A stretch of DNA of 64,000 nt from JAPPHA01 sp965220985 (lineage in GTDB: Bacteria > Pseudomonadota > Alphaproteobacteria > Rhodobacterales > Rhodobacteraceae). Location of the stretch: the NCBI GenBank assembly GCA_965220985.1, contig OZ244854.1, positions 3,286,001-3,350,000 on the forward strand, read 5' to 3'. The notes under the pieces were generated by a model. That model was not told the origin of the DNA, made no database searches, and was given only the letters and a program-made list of their open reading frames with translations. Positions 53,564-62,545 of the stretch are shown here, one piece after another; positions within the stretch are counted from its first letter, which is position 1; every line of letters begins with the position of its first letter. A program made the position numbers and the translations under genes.

Positions 53564-54859
53564 ATGGCAAACGTAACCGTGATCGGCACGCAGTGGGGCG
53601 ACGAAGGCAAGGGCAAGATTGTCGACTGGCTTTCGGAGCAGGCCGACGTGATCGTGAGATTTCAAGGCGGTCACAACGCCGGGCATACGCTCGTGATCGA
53701 TGACCAGGTCTTCAAACTGTCGGTCATTCCGTCAGGCATTCTCAGGGAAAACAAGCAGTCGGTCATCGGAAACGGGGTCGTTGTCGACCCATGGGCGCTC
53801 GTCAAGGAAATCGAAGGCCTGACAGCCCGCGGCGTGGCCATCACCCCGGAGAATCTGATGATAGCCGAGAACGCGCCACTCATCCTTCCGGTTCATGGGG
53901 AACTCGACCGGATCAGGGAGGAGCGCGCCGGCAAGGTCAAGATCGGAACCACAGGTCGGGGCATTGGTCCTGCCTACGAAGACAAGGTCGGACGCCGCGC
54001 CATCCGGGTCGCGGATCTTGCTGATGCGGAGACGCTCGACCTCCGCCTCGATCGCCTGCTGTCGCATCACGATGCGTTGAGACGCGGCCTCGACGTCGGC
54101 CCCGTCGACAAGGACAAGTTGAAGTCCGACCTGCTGCAGGTCGCACCCGCCATCCTCGAATATGCGGGACCCGTCTGGGAGATGCTGGGCCAGAAGCATC
54201 GGTCCGGTGCGCGAATACTGTTCGAAGGTGCGCAGGGCACGCATCTCGACGTCGATTTCGGCACATATCCGTTCGTGACCTCATCGAACACGGTGGCAGG
54301 AGCCATCGGAACCGGGTCAGGGCTGGGACCAGCAGCCGCAGGCTTCATTTTGGGGATCGTCAAGGCGTACACGACGCGTGTGGGCGAGGGGCCGTTCCCG
54401 TGCGAACTGTTTGACGACACGGCAAAACACATTGCCGAAGTCGGTCGCGAAAGGGGAACCGTGACAGGCCGACACCGACGTTGCGGCTGGTTTGATGCCA
54501 TCCTCGTGCGAAAGTCCTGCTCGACAAGCGGTGTCACCGGCATCGCACTGACCAAGCTGGATGTGCTTGACGGGCTTGAACAAATCAAGATATGCACCGG
54601 ATACGAGATCGACGGACAGCGGACAGAGACGCTGCCCGCCACCGAAGTCGACCAGGCTCGTGCAGTTCCGATCTACGAAACCCTCGATGGATGGTCTGAA
54701 TCGACCAAGGGCGCAAGGCGCTGGATCGACCTGCCGGCGGCGGCAATCAAGTACATTCGTCGGATCGAGGAACTGATCGACTGCCCGGTTGCACTGCTGT
54801 CGACCTCTCCCGAACGAGAGGATGTCATCTGCGTTTCAAATCCGTTTGCAACACGATGA
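53564..54859 (+). CDS. purA: Adenylosuccinate synthetase
   Basis: A 431-residue GTP-dependent enzyme that converts IMP and aspartate to adenylosuccinate. N-terminal GTQWGDEGKGKIVDWLSE with the catalytic Asp and P-loop, FQGGHNAGHT, and central VKIGTTGRGIGPAYEDK. The switch and Asp-binding loop is TVTGRHRRCGWFDA, where GRPRRCGW is usual, so one residue differs (His for Pro). The ATG is preceded by GGAAAG. Its stop overlaps the DUF2842 start. Confidence 0.97.
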   Translation: MANVTVIGTQWGDEGKGKIVDWLSEQADVIVRFQGGHNAGHTLVIDDQVFKLSVIPSGILRENKQSVIGNGVVVDPWALVKEIEGLTARGVAITPENLMIAENAPLILPVHGELDRIREERAGKVKIGTTGRGIGPAYEDKVGRRAIRVADLADAETLDLRLDRLLSHHDALRRGLDVGPVDKDKLKSDLLQVAPAILEYAGPVWEMLGQKHRSGARILFEGAQGTHLDVDFGTYPFVTSSNTVAGAIGTGSGLGPAAAGFILGIVKAYTTRVGEGPFPCELFDDTAKHIAEVGRERGTVTGRHRRCGWFDAILVRKSCSTSGVTGIALTKLDVLDGLEQIKICTGYEIDGQRTETLPATEVDQARAVPIYETLDGWSESTKGARRWIDLPAAAIKYIRRIEELIDCPVALLSTSPEREDVICVSNPFATR

Positions 54860-55071
54860 AACCGAGCTTTCGAACCCGCCGCAGACTCGCGCTGCTGATC
54901 CTGCTCATCTGGCTGCCGGCATATGTCGTCGTCGCAATCACAGTGGTCAACATGTTCGATCGCCCGCCCGTCCTGCTCGAGTTTGCGATTTACGTGGCGC
55001 TCGGCATCTTGTGGGCACTGCCGTTTCGCTCGATCTTCCGTGGTATCGGTCGACACGACCCCGACCGTTGA
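54856..55071 (+). CDS. DUF2842 small membrane protein
   Basis: A 71-residue protein with a basic N-terminus (KPSFRTRRRLA), two membrane helices (about 12-34 and 40-56) and the family end LGILWALPFRSIFRGIGR. Its ATGA overlap with purA and this gene order are typical of alphaproteobacteria. Function is unknown. Confidence 0.88.
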   Translation: MKPSFRTRRRLALLILLIWLPAYVVVAITVVNMFDRPPVLLEFAIYVALGILWALPFRSIFRGIGRHDPDR

Positions 55072-55258
55072 TCGCGTGGAATCCGATGGACATCGACGTT
55101 TGCAAGCGCTGTACGAATGATCGGCATCCGCGGCGGCGTCTGAACATCGTTTGGTCACGGCGGGCCCCGAAAGCGCGCCCACATACTCGTGAACGGTTCG
55201 GATGTTGCTCAGGTCTTGATGCGTGCACTCAGGCAGTCTCATCAAGTTGCTGCCAGCC

Positions 55259-55930
55259 ATGAGCGAGAGTTTTTCAAGCGAGGGCAAGCACTTCAATACA
55301 GCAGTGACACTGATCGGAGCCGGGAAATTCACGTACAAGGATATCGATGAGGCGACCGAAGTTGCCCCGGCCATCGTTTGTGCTGACGGTGGGGCCAATC
55401 GTGCCATGGCGCTCGGACACATACCCGACCTGGTCGTTGGCGATCTCGACTCGATCTTCATGACAATCAGCGAGCGACTTGAAGGGAAACTGGTCAAGAT
55501 CGAAGACCAGTCGACAACCGACTTTGAAAAGTGCCTGTCCTACGTCACGGCGCCTCTGTTCATCTGCATTGGATTCTGCGGGGGGCGTATCGACCACGAA
55601 CTGGATGCACTCGCGACATTGGCAACGTACGACCGCCACCCCGCGATCATGGTGACACCAGAGCAAGTCTGTTTTCGAGCTCCTGCGCATCTGGTGCTCC
55701 GCGTCCCGCTGCACACCACTGTCTCGTTGTTTCCGTTCAATGCGGTCAAGGCTCGCAGCAAAGGGCTGGAATGGCCCGTCGACGATCACGAACTCCATCC
55801 ATCCGGCATGATCGGAACCTCCAACCGGACGGTGTCCCCATCGTTGGAATTGTGGGTTGATCGGGGGAATCTGCTGGTGATACTGCCCCGCAGCGAACTG
55901 ATGACGGTTGTCGACACCATCAAGCGGTGA
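55259..55930 (+). CDS. Thiamine diphosphokinase
   Basis: A 223-residue kinase that makes thiamine diphosphate from thiamine and ATP. Features: TLIGAGKFTYKDID, CADGGANRAMALGHIPDLVVGDLDS (substrate and metal aspartates), then QSTTDFEKCLSY and GFCGGRIDHELDALATL, which is the family signature for nucleotide binding. ATG 55259 used; an upstream ATG at 55223 has no better ribosome-binding site. It lies 187 bases after the DUF2842 gene and ends 49 bases from the convergent sdaA end. Confidence 0.9.
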   Translation: MSESFSSEGKHFNTAVTLIGAGKFTYKDIDEATEVAPAIVCADGGANRAMALGHIPDLVVGDLDSIFMTISERLEGKLVKIEDQSTTDFEKCLSYVTAPLFICIGFCGGRIDHELDALATLATYDRHPAIMVTPEQVCFRAPAHLVLRVPLHTTVSLFPFNAVKARSKGLEWPVDDHELHPSGMIGTSNRTVSPSLELWVDRGNLLVILPRSELMTVVDTIKR

Positions 55931-55979
55931 TGGTGCAACCTCGATCGCGCAAAACGGTCAACGCAGCGATTACGCGTCT

Positions 55980-57362
55980 TCAGCAAACCGGTGTGTTGAC
56001 GGCGAGTCCTCCTGTCGAGGTCTCCTTGTACTTGTCGCTCATGTCCAGACCGGTCTGTCGCATGGTCTCGATGCATGCGTCGAGCGGAATGAGGTGATCA
56101 CCATCGCTGCGAAGCGCGAGGGACGCTGATGACACGGCCTTGATGGCACCGAGGGCGTTTCGCTCGATGCAGGGTGCTTGAACCAAGCCTCCGACAGGGT
56201 CGCAGGTCATGCCAAGATGGTGCTCGAGAGCGATCTCCGCAGCATTCTCGACCTGCTTTGGCGTACCGCCAAGAATTGCGCACAGACCGGCCGCTGCCAT
56301 GGCAGAAGCCGATCCGACCTCTCCCTGGCATCCGACCTCGGCACCGGAGATTGATGCATTGGTCTTGATGATCGCCCCGATTGCACCAGCGGTCAGCAGG
56401 AAATCGACAACATCCTCTTCACGTGCCCCGGATACATGGTCGAGATGGTATCGAAAGGTCGCAGGAATGACGCCGGCGGCGCCGTTCGTGGGAGCCGTCA
56501 CCACCTGGGCGCCCGCTGCATTCTGTTCGTTCACAGCCATTGCATATGCCGAGATCCAGTCGTTCACGACGTGCGGGTTTGACGCATTGCGTCCGCGTTC
56601 TGCAACCAGCGAATCATGTATCGCCTTGGCACGACGACGAACCTTGAGCCCGCCGGGAAGCGTTCCTTCTAGAGAGAGGCCCGCATCGATGCATCGATTC
56701 ATCACCTGCCAGATGCCAAGCAATCTGTTCCGAACGGCTGCAGGGGCGTCCCGGGCACATTCGTTTTCGAATGCGATTTCGGCGACCGACTTGCCGTGTT
56801 TCTCGCATGTGTCGAGCAGGTCTGCCGTCGTGCCAAAGACAAAAGGAACATCACGACCGGCGGTTAGCGCCGGATCATCGCTTCCGGTCTCCATCTCATC
56901 ACCGGTCACGATGAATCCACCGCCAATCGAGTAGTAGATCTGCTGGACGACGACATCACCAGAAGGCGAAAGACCTCGCATGACGAGACCGTTCGAATGT
57001 CCTGGAAGTCGTTCGTCAAAGTCGAATTGCAGGTCCCGGCTGGGGTCGAATCGGAAACTCCCGTGGCCCGGAGGTGAGACCGTGGCCGATGTTCTCACCC
57101 GCTCGAGTTCCTCGTCGGCACGATCAAGGGCAAACGACTCCGGCTTGAATCCGGCGAAACCCAGGATGACCGCTCGATCCGTACCGTGGCCCTTTCCGGT
57201 CAGGGCGAGGGAACCGTGCAGCGTGCATTGCAGCCTGGCCACCGGGACACTCGCGTCGCGAACAAGGTCGAGAAACTGCGCAGCGGCGATCATTGGCCCC
57301 AGGGTGTGTGAACTGGACGGGCCGACACCGACCTTGAACATGTCAAAAACGCTGAGTGTCAT
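55980..57362 (-). CDS. sdaA: L-serine ammonia-lyase (single-chain, iron-sulfur)
   Basis: A 460-residue enzyme that deaminates L-serine to pyruvate with a [4Fe-4S] cluster. The N-terminal regulatory/beta part begins SVFDMFKVGVGPSSSHTLGPM; the alpha part has APTNGAAGVIPATFRY, GCQGEVGSASAMAAAGLC, and HHLGMTCDPVGGLVQAPCIERN, with the cluster cysteines. ATG 57362 fits AGGTAA upstream. It diverges from rpiA. Confidence 0.94.
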   Translation of the reverse strand: MTLSVFDMFKVGVGPSSSHTLGPMIAAAQFLDLVRDASVPVARLQCTLHGSLALTGKGHGTDRAVILGFAGFKPESFALDRADEELERVRTSATVSPPGHGSFRFDPSRDLQFDFDERLPGHSNGLVMRGLSPSGDVVVQQIYYSIGGGFIVTGDEMETGSDDPALTAGRDVPFVFGTTADLLDTCEKHGKSVAEIAFENECARDAPAAVRNRLLGIWQVMNRCIDAGLSLEGTLPGGLKVRRRAKAIHDSLVAERGRNASNPHVVNDWISAYAMAVNEQNAAGAQVVTAPTNGAAGVIPATFRYHLDHVSGAREEDVVDFLLTAGAIGAIIKTNASISGAEVGCQGEVGSASAMAAAGLCAILGGTPKQVENAAEIALEHHLGMTCDPVGGLVQAPCIERNALGAIKAVSSASLALRSDGDHLIPLDACIETMRQTGLDMSDKYKETSTGGLAVNTPVC

Positions 57363-57411
57363 CGGGGTTACCTCAAAGGGGCACAAAACTGACGGCACCA
57401 AAAAGTGTTGA

Positions 57412-57594
57412 TCATCGGCCATGCCCTTCTGTCAAGTGCATCGGTTCCAGGACCGCGATCTTGCCTTCCAGCTTGCAATGCACTTGCGGCACATCGACCA
57501 ATTGCAGCATGACGGTTGCGATCACGGGACAACCATCATTCGCAAATCCGCAGAGGCATTCTTGAGACCGATGCAACTCAAGCATTTTGGCCAT
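57412..57594 (-). CDS. Possible 60-residue small protein upstream of sdaA
   Basis: I do not recognise this ORF. It runs from ATG 57594 to TGA 57412, 50 bases before sdaA on the same strand, and reads like coding sequence (few rare codons), with cysteine-containing ECLCGFANDGCPV and a C-terminal HLTEGHGR. No clear ribosome-binding site. A plus-strand frame of similar length overlaps it, so it may be chance. Confidence 0.25.
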   Translation of the reverse strand: MAKMLELHRSQECLCGFANDGCPVIATVMLQLVDVPQVHCKLEGKIAVLEPMHLTEGHGR

Positions 57595-57705
57595 GGCCGA
57601 CGCTTATCGACCTGAAAGCGACATCTTTCGGATTTTCCGCTTGCGTCAGACCATGGATTCATTGGTATTGGACGCCGACCCCAGAGTCAGTTCAAATTGG
57701 TGACC

Positions 57706-58467
57706 ATGACTTCAGCAAGCACGTCCGACATGCTTCAGGATCGGCATTCCCCGATGGACGATGCCGTTCCGGTCGCCTCTGCACAAGCAGCAAAGACCGC
57801 AGCTGCAGCCTACGGAGCCGCCCAGGTCGAAGACGGAATGAGGATCGGCATTGGGACCGGGACAACCGCCGAGATCTTCATTCGTCTGTTGGGCCAAAGG
57901 GTTCGCGACGGGCTCAACATCAGGGTGACCTCGACCTCGCAGCGCAGCGCCGAGATTGCGCGGCACGCTGGCATCGTCGTCGAGGAACTTGACCGTGTCG
58001 GTCAGCTCGACTTGACGATCGACGGAGCGGACGAGGTCAACCAGCAAAAGGAACTGATCAAGGGCGGTGGCGGCGCACTGTTGCGGGAGAAGATCGTCGC
58101 GGCGACATCCGATCGATTTGTCGTCATCGTGGACAAGAGCAAGGTCGTGGACACTCTCGGGGCGTTTCCGTTGCCAATCGAAGTCATTCAGTTCGGAAAA
58201 ACGGCAACCAGAACAAGAATTTGTAAAGAACTTCGCAAGTGCGGCTATGCAGACTACACCGCGACCTGGCGAGAAACGGATGGGCAGGCATTTGTGACTG
58301 ACGAGGGCAATTCGATCCTTGATCTGCATCTCGGAACGATTGGTGATGCAGATCGGCTCGACCGACGATTGAACGCTATTGCGGGAGTCGTCGAGACGGG
58401 GCTGTTCGTCAACATGGCGAGCGTGTGCGCATGCGGGAACGACAACGGGCAGGTCGATGTTTGGTGA
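57706..58467 (+). CDS. rpiA: Ribose-5-phosphate isomerase A
   Basis: A 253-residue enzyme interconverting ribose-5-phosphate and ribulose-5-phosphate. Family motifs: GMRIGIGTGTTAEIFIRLL, TSTSQRSAEIARHAG, catalytic Asp region LTIDGADEVNQQKELIKGGGGALLREKI. The first 20 residues are an extra tail; MDDAVPVAS at codon 17 could be the true start. Followed 80 bases later by gor, a common order in alphaproteobacteria. Confidence 0.93.
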   Translation: MTSASTSDMLQDRHSPMDDAVPVASAQAAKTAAAAYGAAQVEDGMRIGIGTGTTAEIFIRLLGQRVRDGLNIRVTSTSQRSAEIARHAGIVVEELDRVGQLDLTIDGADEVNQQKELIKGGGGALLREKIVAATSDRFVVIVDKSKVVDTLGAFPLPIEVIQFGKTATRTRICKELRKCGYADYTATWRETDGQAFVTDEGNSILDLHLGTIGDADRLDRRLNAIAGVVETGLFVNMASVCACGNDNGQVDVW

Positions 58468-58547
58468 AGGCCGGCAGGTTGATTGTCCGAATTCGCAAAC
58501 TGCGGAAAGGTTGCTTTCCCTCTCTCCAAGAATGACTGACGGTTCAG

Positions 58548-59912
58548 ATGTTTGACTATGATCTATTCGTGATTGGCGGCGGATCGGGCGGCGTTCGCGC
58601 TGCCAGGGTCGCCGCGGAAACCGGAGCTCGGGTTGCTTTGGCGGAAGAGTATCGCATGGGCGGTACCTGCGTCATTCGTGGATGCGTTCCGAAGAAAATC
58701 CTTGTCTACGCATCTGCCTTCTCGCGAGAATTCGAAGACGCTCGCGGTTTCGGCTGGACAGTGGAGAATTGCCAGTTCGATTGGAACGCACTGATCGCGG
58801 CGAAGGATCAGGAACTGGAACGCCTGGAGGGCATCTACCGATCCAACCTGCAACAGGCGGGCGTTGAGATTTTCGATTGCAGGGCAGAGGTTGCGGGAAC
58901 CCATTCGGTCAGGCTGACGACAGGGCAGCGCGTTGAAGCAAAGCACATTCTCATTGCAACCGGCGGGTCTCCGTTCGTACCCGACCTTCCGGGAGCGGAG
59001 CAGGCAATCACCTCGAACGAGATGTTTCACCTGGGTGAACTGCCATCGCGATCGATCGTCGTCGGTGGCGGTTACATCGCGTGCGAATTTGCTGGAATCC
59101 TTAATGGACTCGGATCTTCCGTCACCCAACTCTACCGGGGAGAGCAGATCCTTCGAGGGTTTGACGGCGGAATTCGAGACACTGTCGCCGAGGGGATGCG
59201 AAATCGGGGCGTCAATCTTCGGGTCGAGACGCAAGTGGACGCGATCGAGCGATCCGGCGACACCCTCGTCCTGACCGACTCGAACGGAAAGCGGCACGAC
59301 GCAGACATCGTGCTTTATGCCACGGGACGGCGTCCAAACTCGGGCGGAATGGGGCTGGAAGAGGTCGGCGTCGAGTTTGGGCCCGGCGGGGCCATCGTGG
59401 TTGATGCTTATTCGAGGACGTCCGTGCCATCGATCTACGCAATCGGAGACGTCACCAACCGTGTCAATCTGACCCCTGTCGCCATTCGGGAAGGCGCTGC
59501 ATTCGTTCGCACCGTTTTCGAGGGGATTCCCACCAAACCGGACCATCAGACCATTCCGACCGCGGTCTTCACGCAACCGGAATCTGGCACCGTCGGATTG
59601 ACCGAGGAACAGACCAGTGCCGGATCCGCCGAACCCGCCGGCGTTGACATCTACGAGGCGCGATTTCGCCCGATGAAATCCGCATTTGCGGGCCATGACG
59701 ATGTCATGCTGATGAAACTTGTCGTCGATCGCTCCACCGACATCGTGCTGGGATGCCACATTGTCGGCCCAGGTGCCGCCGAAATGGTCCAGCTTGCCGG
59801 AATTGCCGTCAAGATGGGTGCCACGAAGAAGGATTTTGATCGCACTGTTGCCGTTCATCCGACGGCAGCCGAAGAACTGGTAACGATGAAGACTCCCGCA
59901 AGATCATTGTGA
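58548..59912 (+). CDS. gor: Glutathione-disulfide reductase
   Basis: A 454-residue FAD/NADPH flavoprotein that reduces GSSG. FAD-binding FVIGGGSGGVRAARVAAE, redox-active pair in GGTCVIRGCVPKK (CxxxxC), NADPH-binding VVGGGYIACEFAGI, second FAD segment SIYAIGDVTNR, and the C-terminal dimer-interface histidine in TVAVHPTAAEEL. Length and CVIRGC motif fit the alphaproteobacterial Gor group rather than lipoamide dehydrogenase. Confidence 0.95.
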   Translation: MFDYDLFVIGGGSGGVRAARVAAETGARVALAEEYRMGGTCVIRGCVPKKILVYASAFSREFEDARGFGWTVENCQFDWNALIAAKDQELERLEGIYRSNLQQAGVEIFDCRAEVAGTHSVRLTTGQRVEAKHILIATGGSPFVPDLPGAEQAITSNEMFHLGELPSRSIVVGGGYIACEFAGILNGLGSSVTQLYRGEQILRGFDGGIRDTVAEGMRNRGVNLRVETQVDAIERSGDTLVLTDSNGKRHDADIVLYATGRRPNSGGMGLEEVGVEFGPGGAIVVDAYSRTSVPSIYAIGDVTNRVNLTPVAIREGAAFVRTVFEGIPTKPDHQTIPTAVFTQPESGTVGLTEEQTSAGSAEPAGVDIYEARFRPMKSAFAGHDDVMLMKLVVDRSTDIVLGCHIVGPGAAEMVQLAGIAVKMGATKKDFDRTVAVHPTAAEELVTMKTPARSL

Positions 59913-60087
59913 GCGGAGCCTTCGATGCGAAAGTCGGGGCAGGGAACGTCAACAATGCGTGTTGCTGATGCAGCCGAGCAGCAGGATTACATTAGACGCT
60001 CGCTTTCGATGATGAACACCTTCGGCAATTCAGGCACAAGGGCATGATCTCCGGCCTCTCCGCCGTGGATCTGCACAACGAGAACAG

Positions 60088-61191
60088 ATGAAAATCAAGA
60101 AAATCAGCGCCTGGAAATTGGACTTGCCGCTCAAGGACGGCAGATACGCTTGGGCCGACGGGAAATTCGTCGAGGTCTTCGACAGCACAATCGTCCAAAT
60201 TCAGACCGACCAAGGCATCAGCGGTTTCGGCGAGAGTTGCCCCTTGGGGCCGGTCTACCTGCCATCGCACCCGGCCGGTGTCCGTGCCGGAATCAAGACG
60301 ATTTCTCCACACCTGGTCGGACAGGACCCGACAAACATCAACCAGGTCAACCAGTTGATGGATTCGGTCCTGCGCGGACATCCTGACGCCAAGTCCGCGA
60401 TCGATGTCGCCCTTTGGGACATTGTCGGAAAATCCACCGTACGCCCGGTTCACGCATTGCTTGGCGGCCAGATGCAAGAGAGCGTGCCCCTTTATCGCGC
60501 GATCTCCCAGGACACGCCCGAAGAGATGGCGAATTCTGTCGGGCGTTATCACGACGAGGGATATCGCCGGTTTCAGCTTAAGGTGGGCGGCGACCCGGAT
60601 GTCGATATCGCCCGGATTGCGGCAGTACGGAACTCGCTACCTCAAGACTGCGCGCTGGTCGCAGATGCAAATGGCGGGTGGACACGGTCCCATGCCGCCC
60701 GTGTCGTGGATGCGGTTCGGGACCTGGACATTTACGTTGAACAGCCATGCGCGAGCTTCGAGGAGTGCCTGTCAATCAGGCGACGCACGCGCCGCCCCTT
60801 TGTTCTCGACGAAGTGATACGGGATGTCGGTGATCTGATCCGGGGAATCTCGAATGATGCCATGGATGTCGTCAATCTCAAGATCGCGAGGCTCGGCGGA
60901 CTGACAAAGGCGCGTCTGCTCCGAGACATCTGTTCCGAGGCGGGTATTTCGATGACAATCGAAGACAGTTGGGGCGGCGACATCGCCACGGCAGCCATCG
61001 CCCACCTGGCGTTGTCCACGCCGGAACGGGTCTTTTTCTCGGCAACCGATTTCAATTCCTATTGCGACTTCGAAAGGATTCCGGGAGCGCCGCGGCGGGC
61101 AGGGGGACATTTGAGCCCGGCGGACGGACCGGGGCTCGGCGTTCGGCCAGACACAGAGACTCTCGGACAGCCCATATTCGAGATTGATTGA
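60088..61191 (+). CDS. Enolase-superfamily enzyme, probable cis-3-hydroxy-L-proline dehydratase
   Basis: A 367-residue mandelate racemase/muconate lactonising enzyme. N-terminal cap with TDQGISGFGESCPLGPVYLPSH; barrel with the base lysine in FQLKVGGDPD, metal ligands in LVADANGGW, EQPCASFEECL and FVLDEVIRD, and the second lysine in NLKIARLGGLTKARL. EQPC and the CPLGP-YLP loop match the hydroxyproline group (cis-3-hydroxyproline dehydratase, hydroxyproline-betaine epimerase) more than muconate enzymes. The next gene, a proline-racemase-family protein, begins inside its stop codon, which supports a hydroxyproline-type pathway. Confidence 0.72.
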   Translation: MKIKKISAWKLDLPLKDGRYAWADGKFVEVFDSTIVQIQTDQGISGFGESCPLGPVYLPSHPAGVRAGIKTISPHLVGQDPTNINQVNQLMDSVLRGHPDAKSAIDVALWDIVGKSTVRPVHALLGGQMQESVPLYRAISQDTPEEMANSVGRYHDEGYRRFQLKVGGDPDVDIARIAAVRNSLPQDCALVADANGGWTRSHAARVVDAVRDLDIYVEQPCASFEECLSIRRRTRRPFVLDEVIRDVGDLIRGISNDAMDVVNLKIARLGGLTKARLLRDICSEAGISMTIEDSWGGDIATAAIAHLALSTPERVFFSATDFNSYCDFERIPGAPRRAGGHLSPADGPGLGVRPDTETLGQPIFEID

Positions 61192-62240
61192 CAGGCTTCG
61201 TGGTGCGAAGCGAACGAGTCATTCACGTCGTCTCGGCACACGCCGAGGGCGAGGTCGGCGATGTCATTGTCGGAGGCGTTCCCCCACCACCGGGGCAATC
61301 GATCTGGAAACAGGCGCGCTGGCTCCTTGAAGACGGGAAGCTGAGGAATTTCCTGCTCAACGAACCGCGTGGCGGCGTGTTTCGCCATGTCAATCTGCTC
61401 GTGCCTGCCCGCGATTCGAAGGCCCGGACGGGTTTCATCATCATGGAACCCGACGACAATCCACCCATGTCGGGCTCCAACACCATCTGCGTTGCAACTG
61501 TCCTGCTCGAGACGGGCATCGTTGCGATGAGCGAGCCGGTCACGGAGTTCGCGCTCGAAGCGCCTGGCGGCATCATCAATGTCCGTGCCGATTGTCGCGG
61601 CGGAAAAGTGTCTCGCGTCACGTTCGCGAACATCCCGTCCTTTGTCGATCAACTCGATGCCAAGCTCAAAGTCCCCGGAATCGGGGAGATCACCGTTGAT
61701 GTCGCTTTCGGCGGGGACAGTTTCGTGATCGTCGATGCGGGTGTTTTCGGATTCGAGCTGAAGCGCTCGGAAGCGCGAAAGATCGCCGAGACCGGAGCAA
61801 GAATCGTCGCGACAGCGAACGAACAATTGTCGTTTGTTCATCCTGGATTGTCGGGAATGTCCGGCATCTCGTTCTGCCTGTTTGCCGGAGAGGCCCAGCC
61901 CGTTCCAGGCGGCATCAGGAGCGGTTCAGCGGTTGTTGTCAGACCTGGCAGGGTCGACCGGTCGCCGACCGGAACTGCCGTTTCCGCGAGACTTGCAGCG
62001 CTCCACGCCCGTGGCCAGGTCGGAGTGGGCGAGCGTCTGACAGCTGTCTCGGTCATCGGATCGGAATTCGTCGGCAAGATCAAGGAAACGACCCGCGTGC
62101 AAGACAAGCCGGCAGTGACGACGGAAATCTCGGGGCGCGCGTGGATCACCGGCACGCACCAGCATCTTCTTGACCCATCCGATCCATGGCCCGAGGGCTA
62201 CCGTCTGAGTGACACGTGGGGCGTCGATATCACCAGGTAG
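61188..62240 (+). CDS. Proline racemase-family protein with Ser/Thr in place of both catalytic Cys
   Basis: A 350-residue member of the proline racemase/hydroxyproline epimerase/trans-3-hydroxyproline dehydratase family. The usual first catalytic motif xMCGH is MSGSN here (Ser95, and His to Ser two residues on), and the second, DRSPCGT, is DRSPTGT (Thr261). Thr at the second place is a mark of trans-3-hydroxy-L-proline dehydratases; Ser at the first is unusual together with it. TTG 61188 overlaps the preceding TGA; GTG 61200 is a possible start. Function is probably dehydration or a new reaction on a hydroxyproline-like ring. Confidence 0.78.
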   Translation: MTGFVVRSERVIHVVSAHAEGEVGDVIVGGVPPPPGQSIWKQARWLLEDGKLRNFLLNEPRGGVFRHVNLLVPARDSKARTGFIIMEPDDNPPMSGSNTICVATVLLETGIVAMSEPVTEFALEAPGGIINVRADCRGGKVSRVTFANIPSFVDQLDAKLKVPGIGEITVDVAFGGDSFVIVDAGVFGFELKRSEARKIAETGARIVATANEQLSFVHPGLSGMSGISFCLFAGEAQPVPGGIRSGSAVVVRPGRVDRSPTGTAVSARLAALHARGQVGVGERLTAVSVIGSEFVGKIKETTRVQDKPAVTTEISGRAWITGTHQHLLDPSDPWPEGYRLSDTWGVDITR

Positions 62241-62447
62241 CCCGATGGCTTGATGCAGGCGCGAACGTCTCTCGGCCGGAAGATTTGCGATGCAGGCAGT
62301 TGTGCCTGGCCTGGAGCTTTCACCTCGCGTTGGCGTTGCCATCGCCAGGCATTGATCGTGATTCATGCCCAAAACCTCCGAAGTGACGTGCCAATAAATC
62401 GAAATACAAGCAGATGTGAACGCCCGTCGACATTTAGAACTGGTACG

Positions 62448-62474
62448 TTGAGGGGTGTTTTCGCTATGTATAAC
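62448..62474 (+). promoter_or_regulatory. Candidate promoter of hflKC
   Basis: TTGAGG (62448-62453), 15 bases, TATAAC (62469-62474) in a locally AT-rich stretch 72 bases upstream of hflK. The spacing is short, so confidence is low. The rest of the 305-base gap 62241-62545 shows no gene. Confidence 0.3.
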
Positions 62475-62545
62475 GGCAAGGCTCACGCCTTGATGTTCGA
62501 TTCGAACAGGACTCGCCAAGCAACCGCAGGAGGTTGACAACAAAT

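Noticed and set aside
58563..59858. 431-residue minus-strand ORF opposite gor
   Set aside because: Antisense shadow of a clear glutathione reductase; the protein has no recognisable domain.
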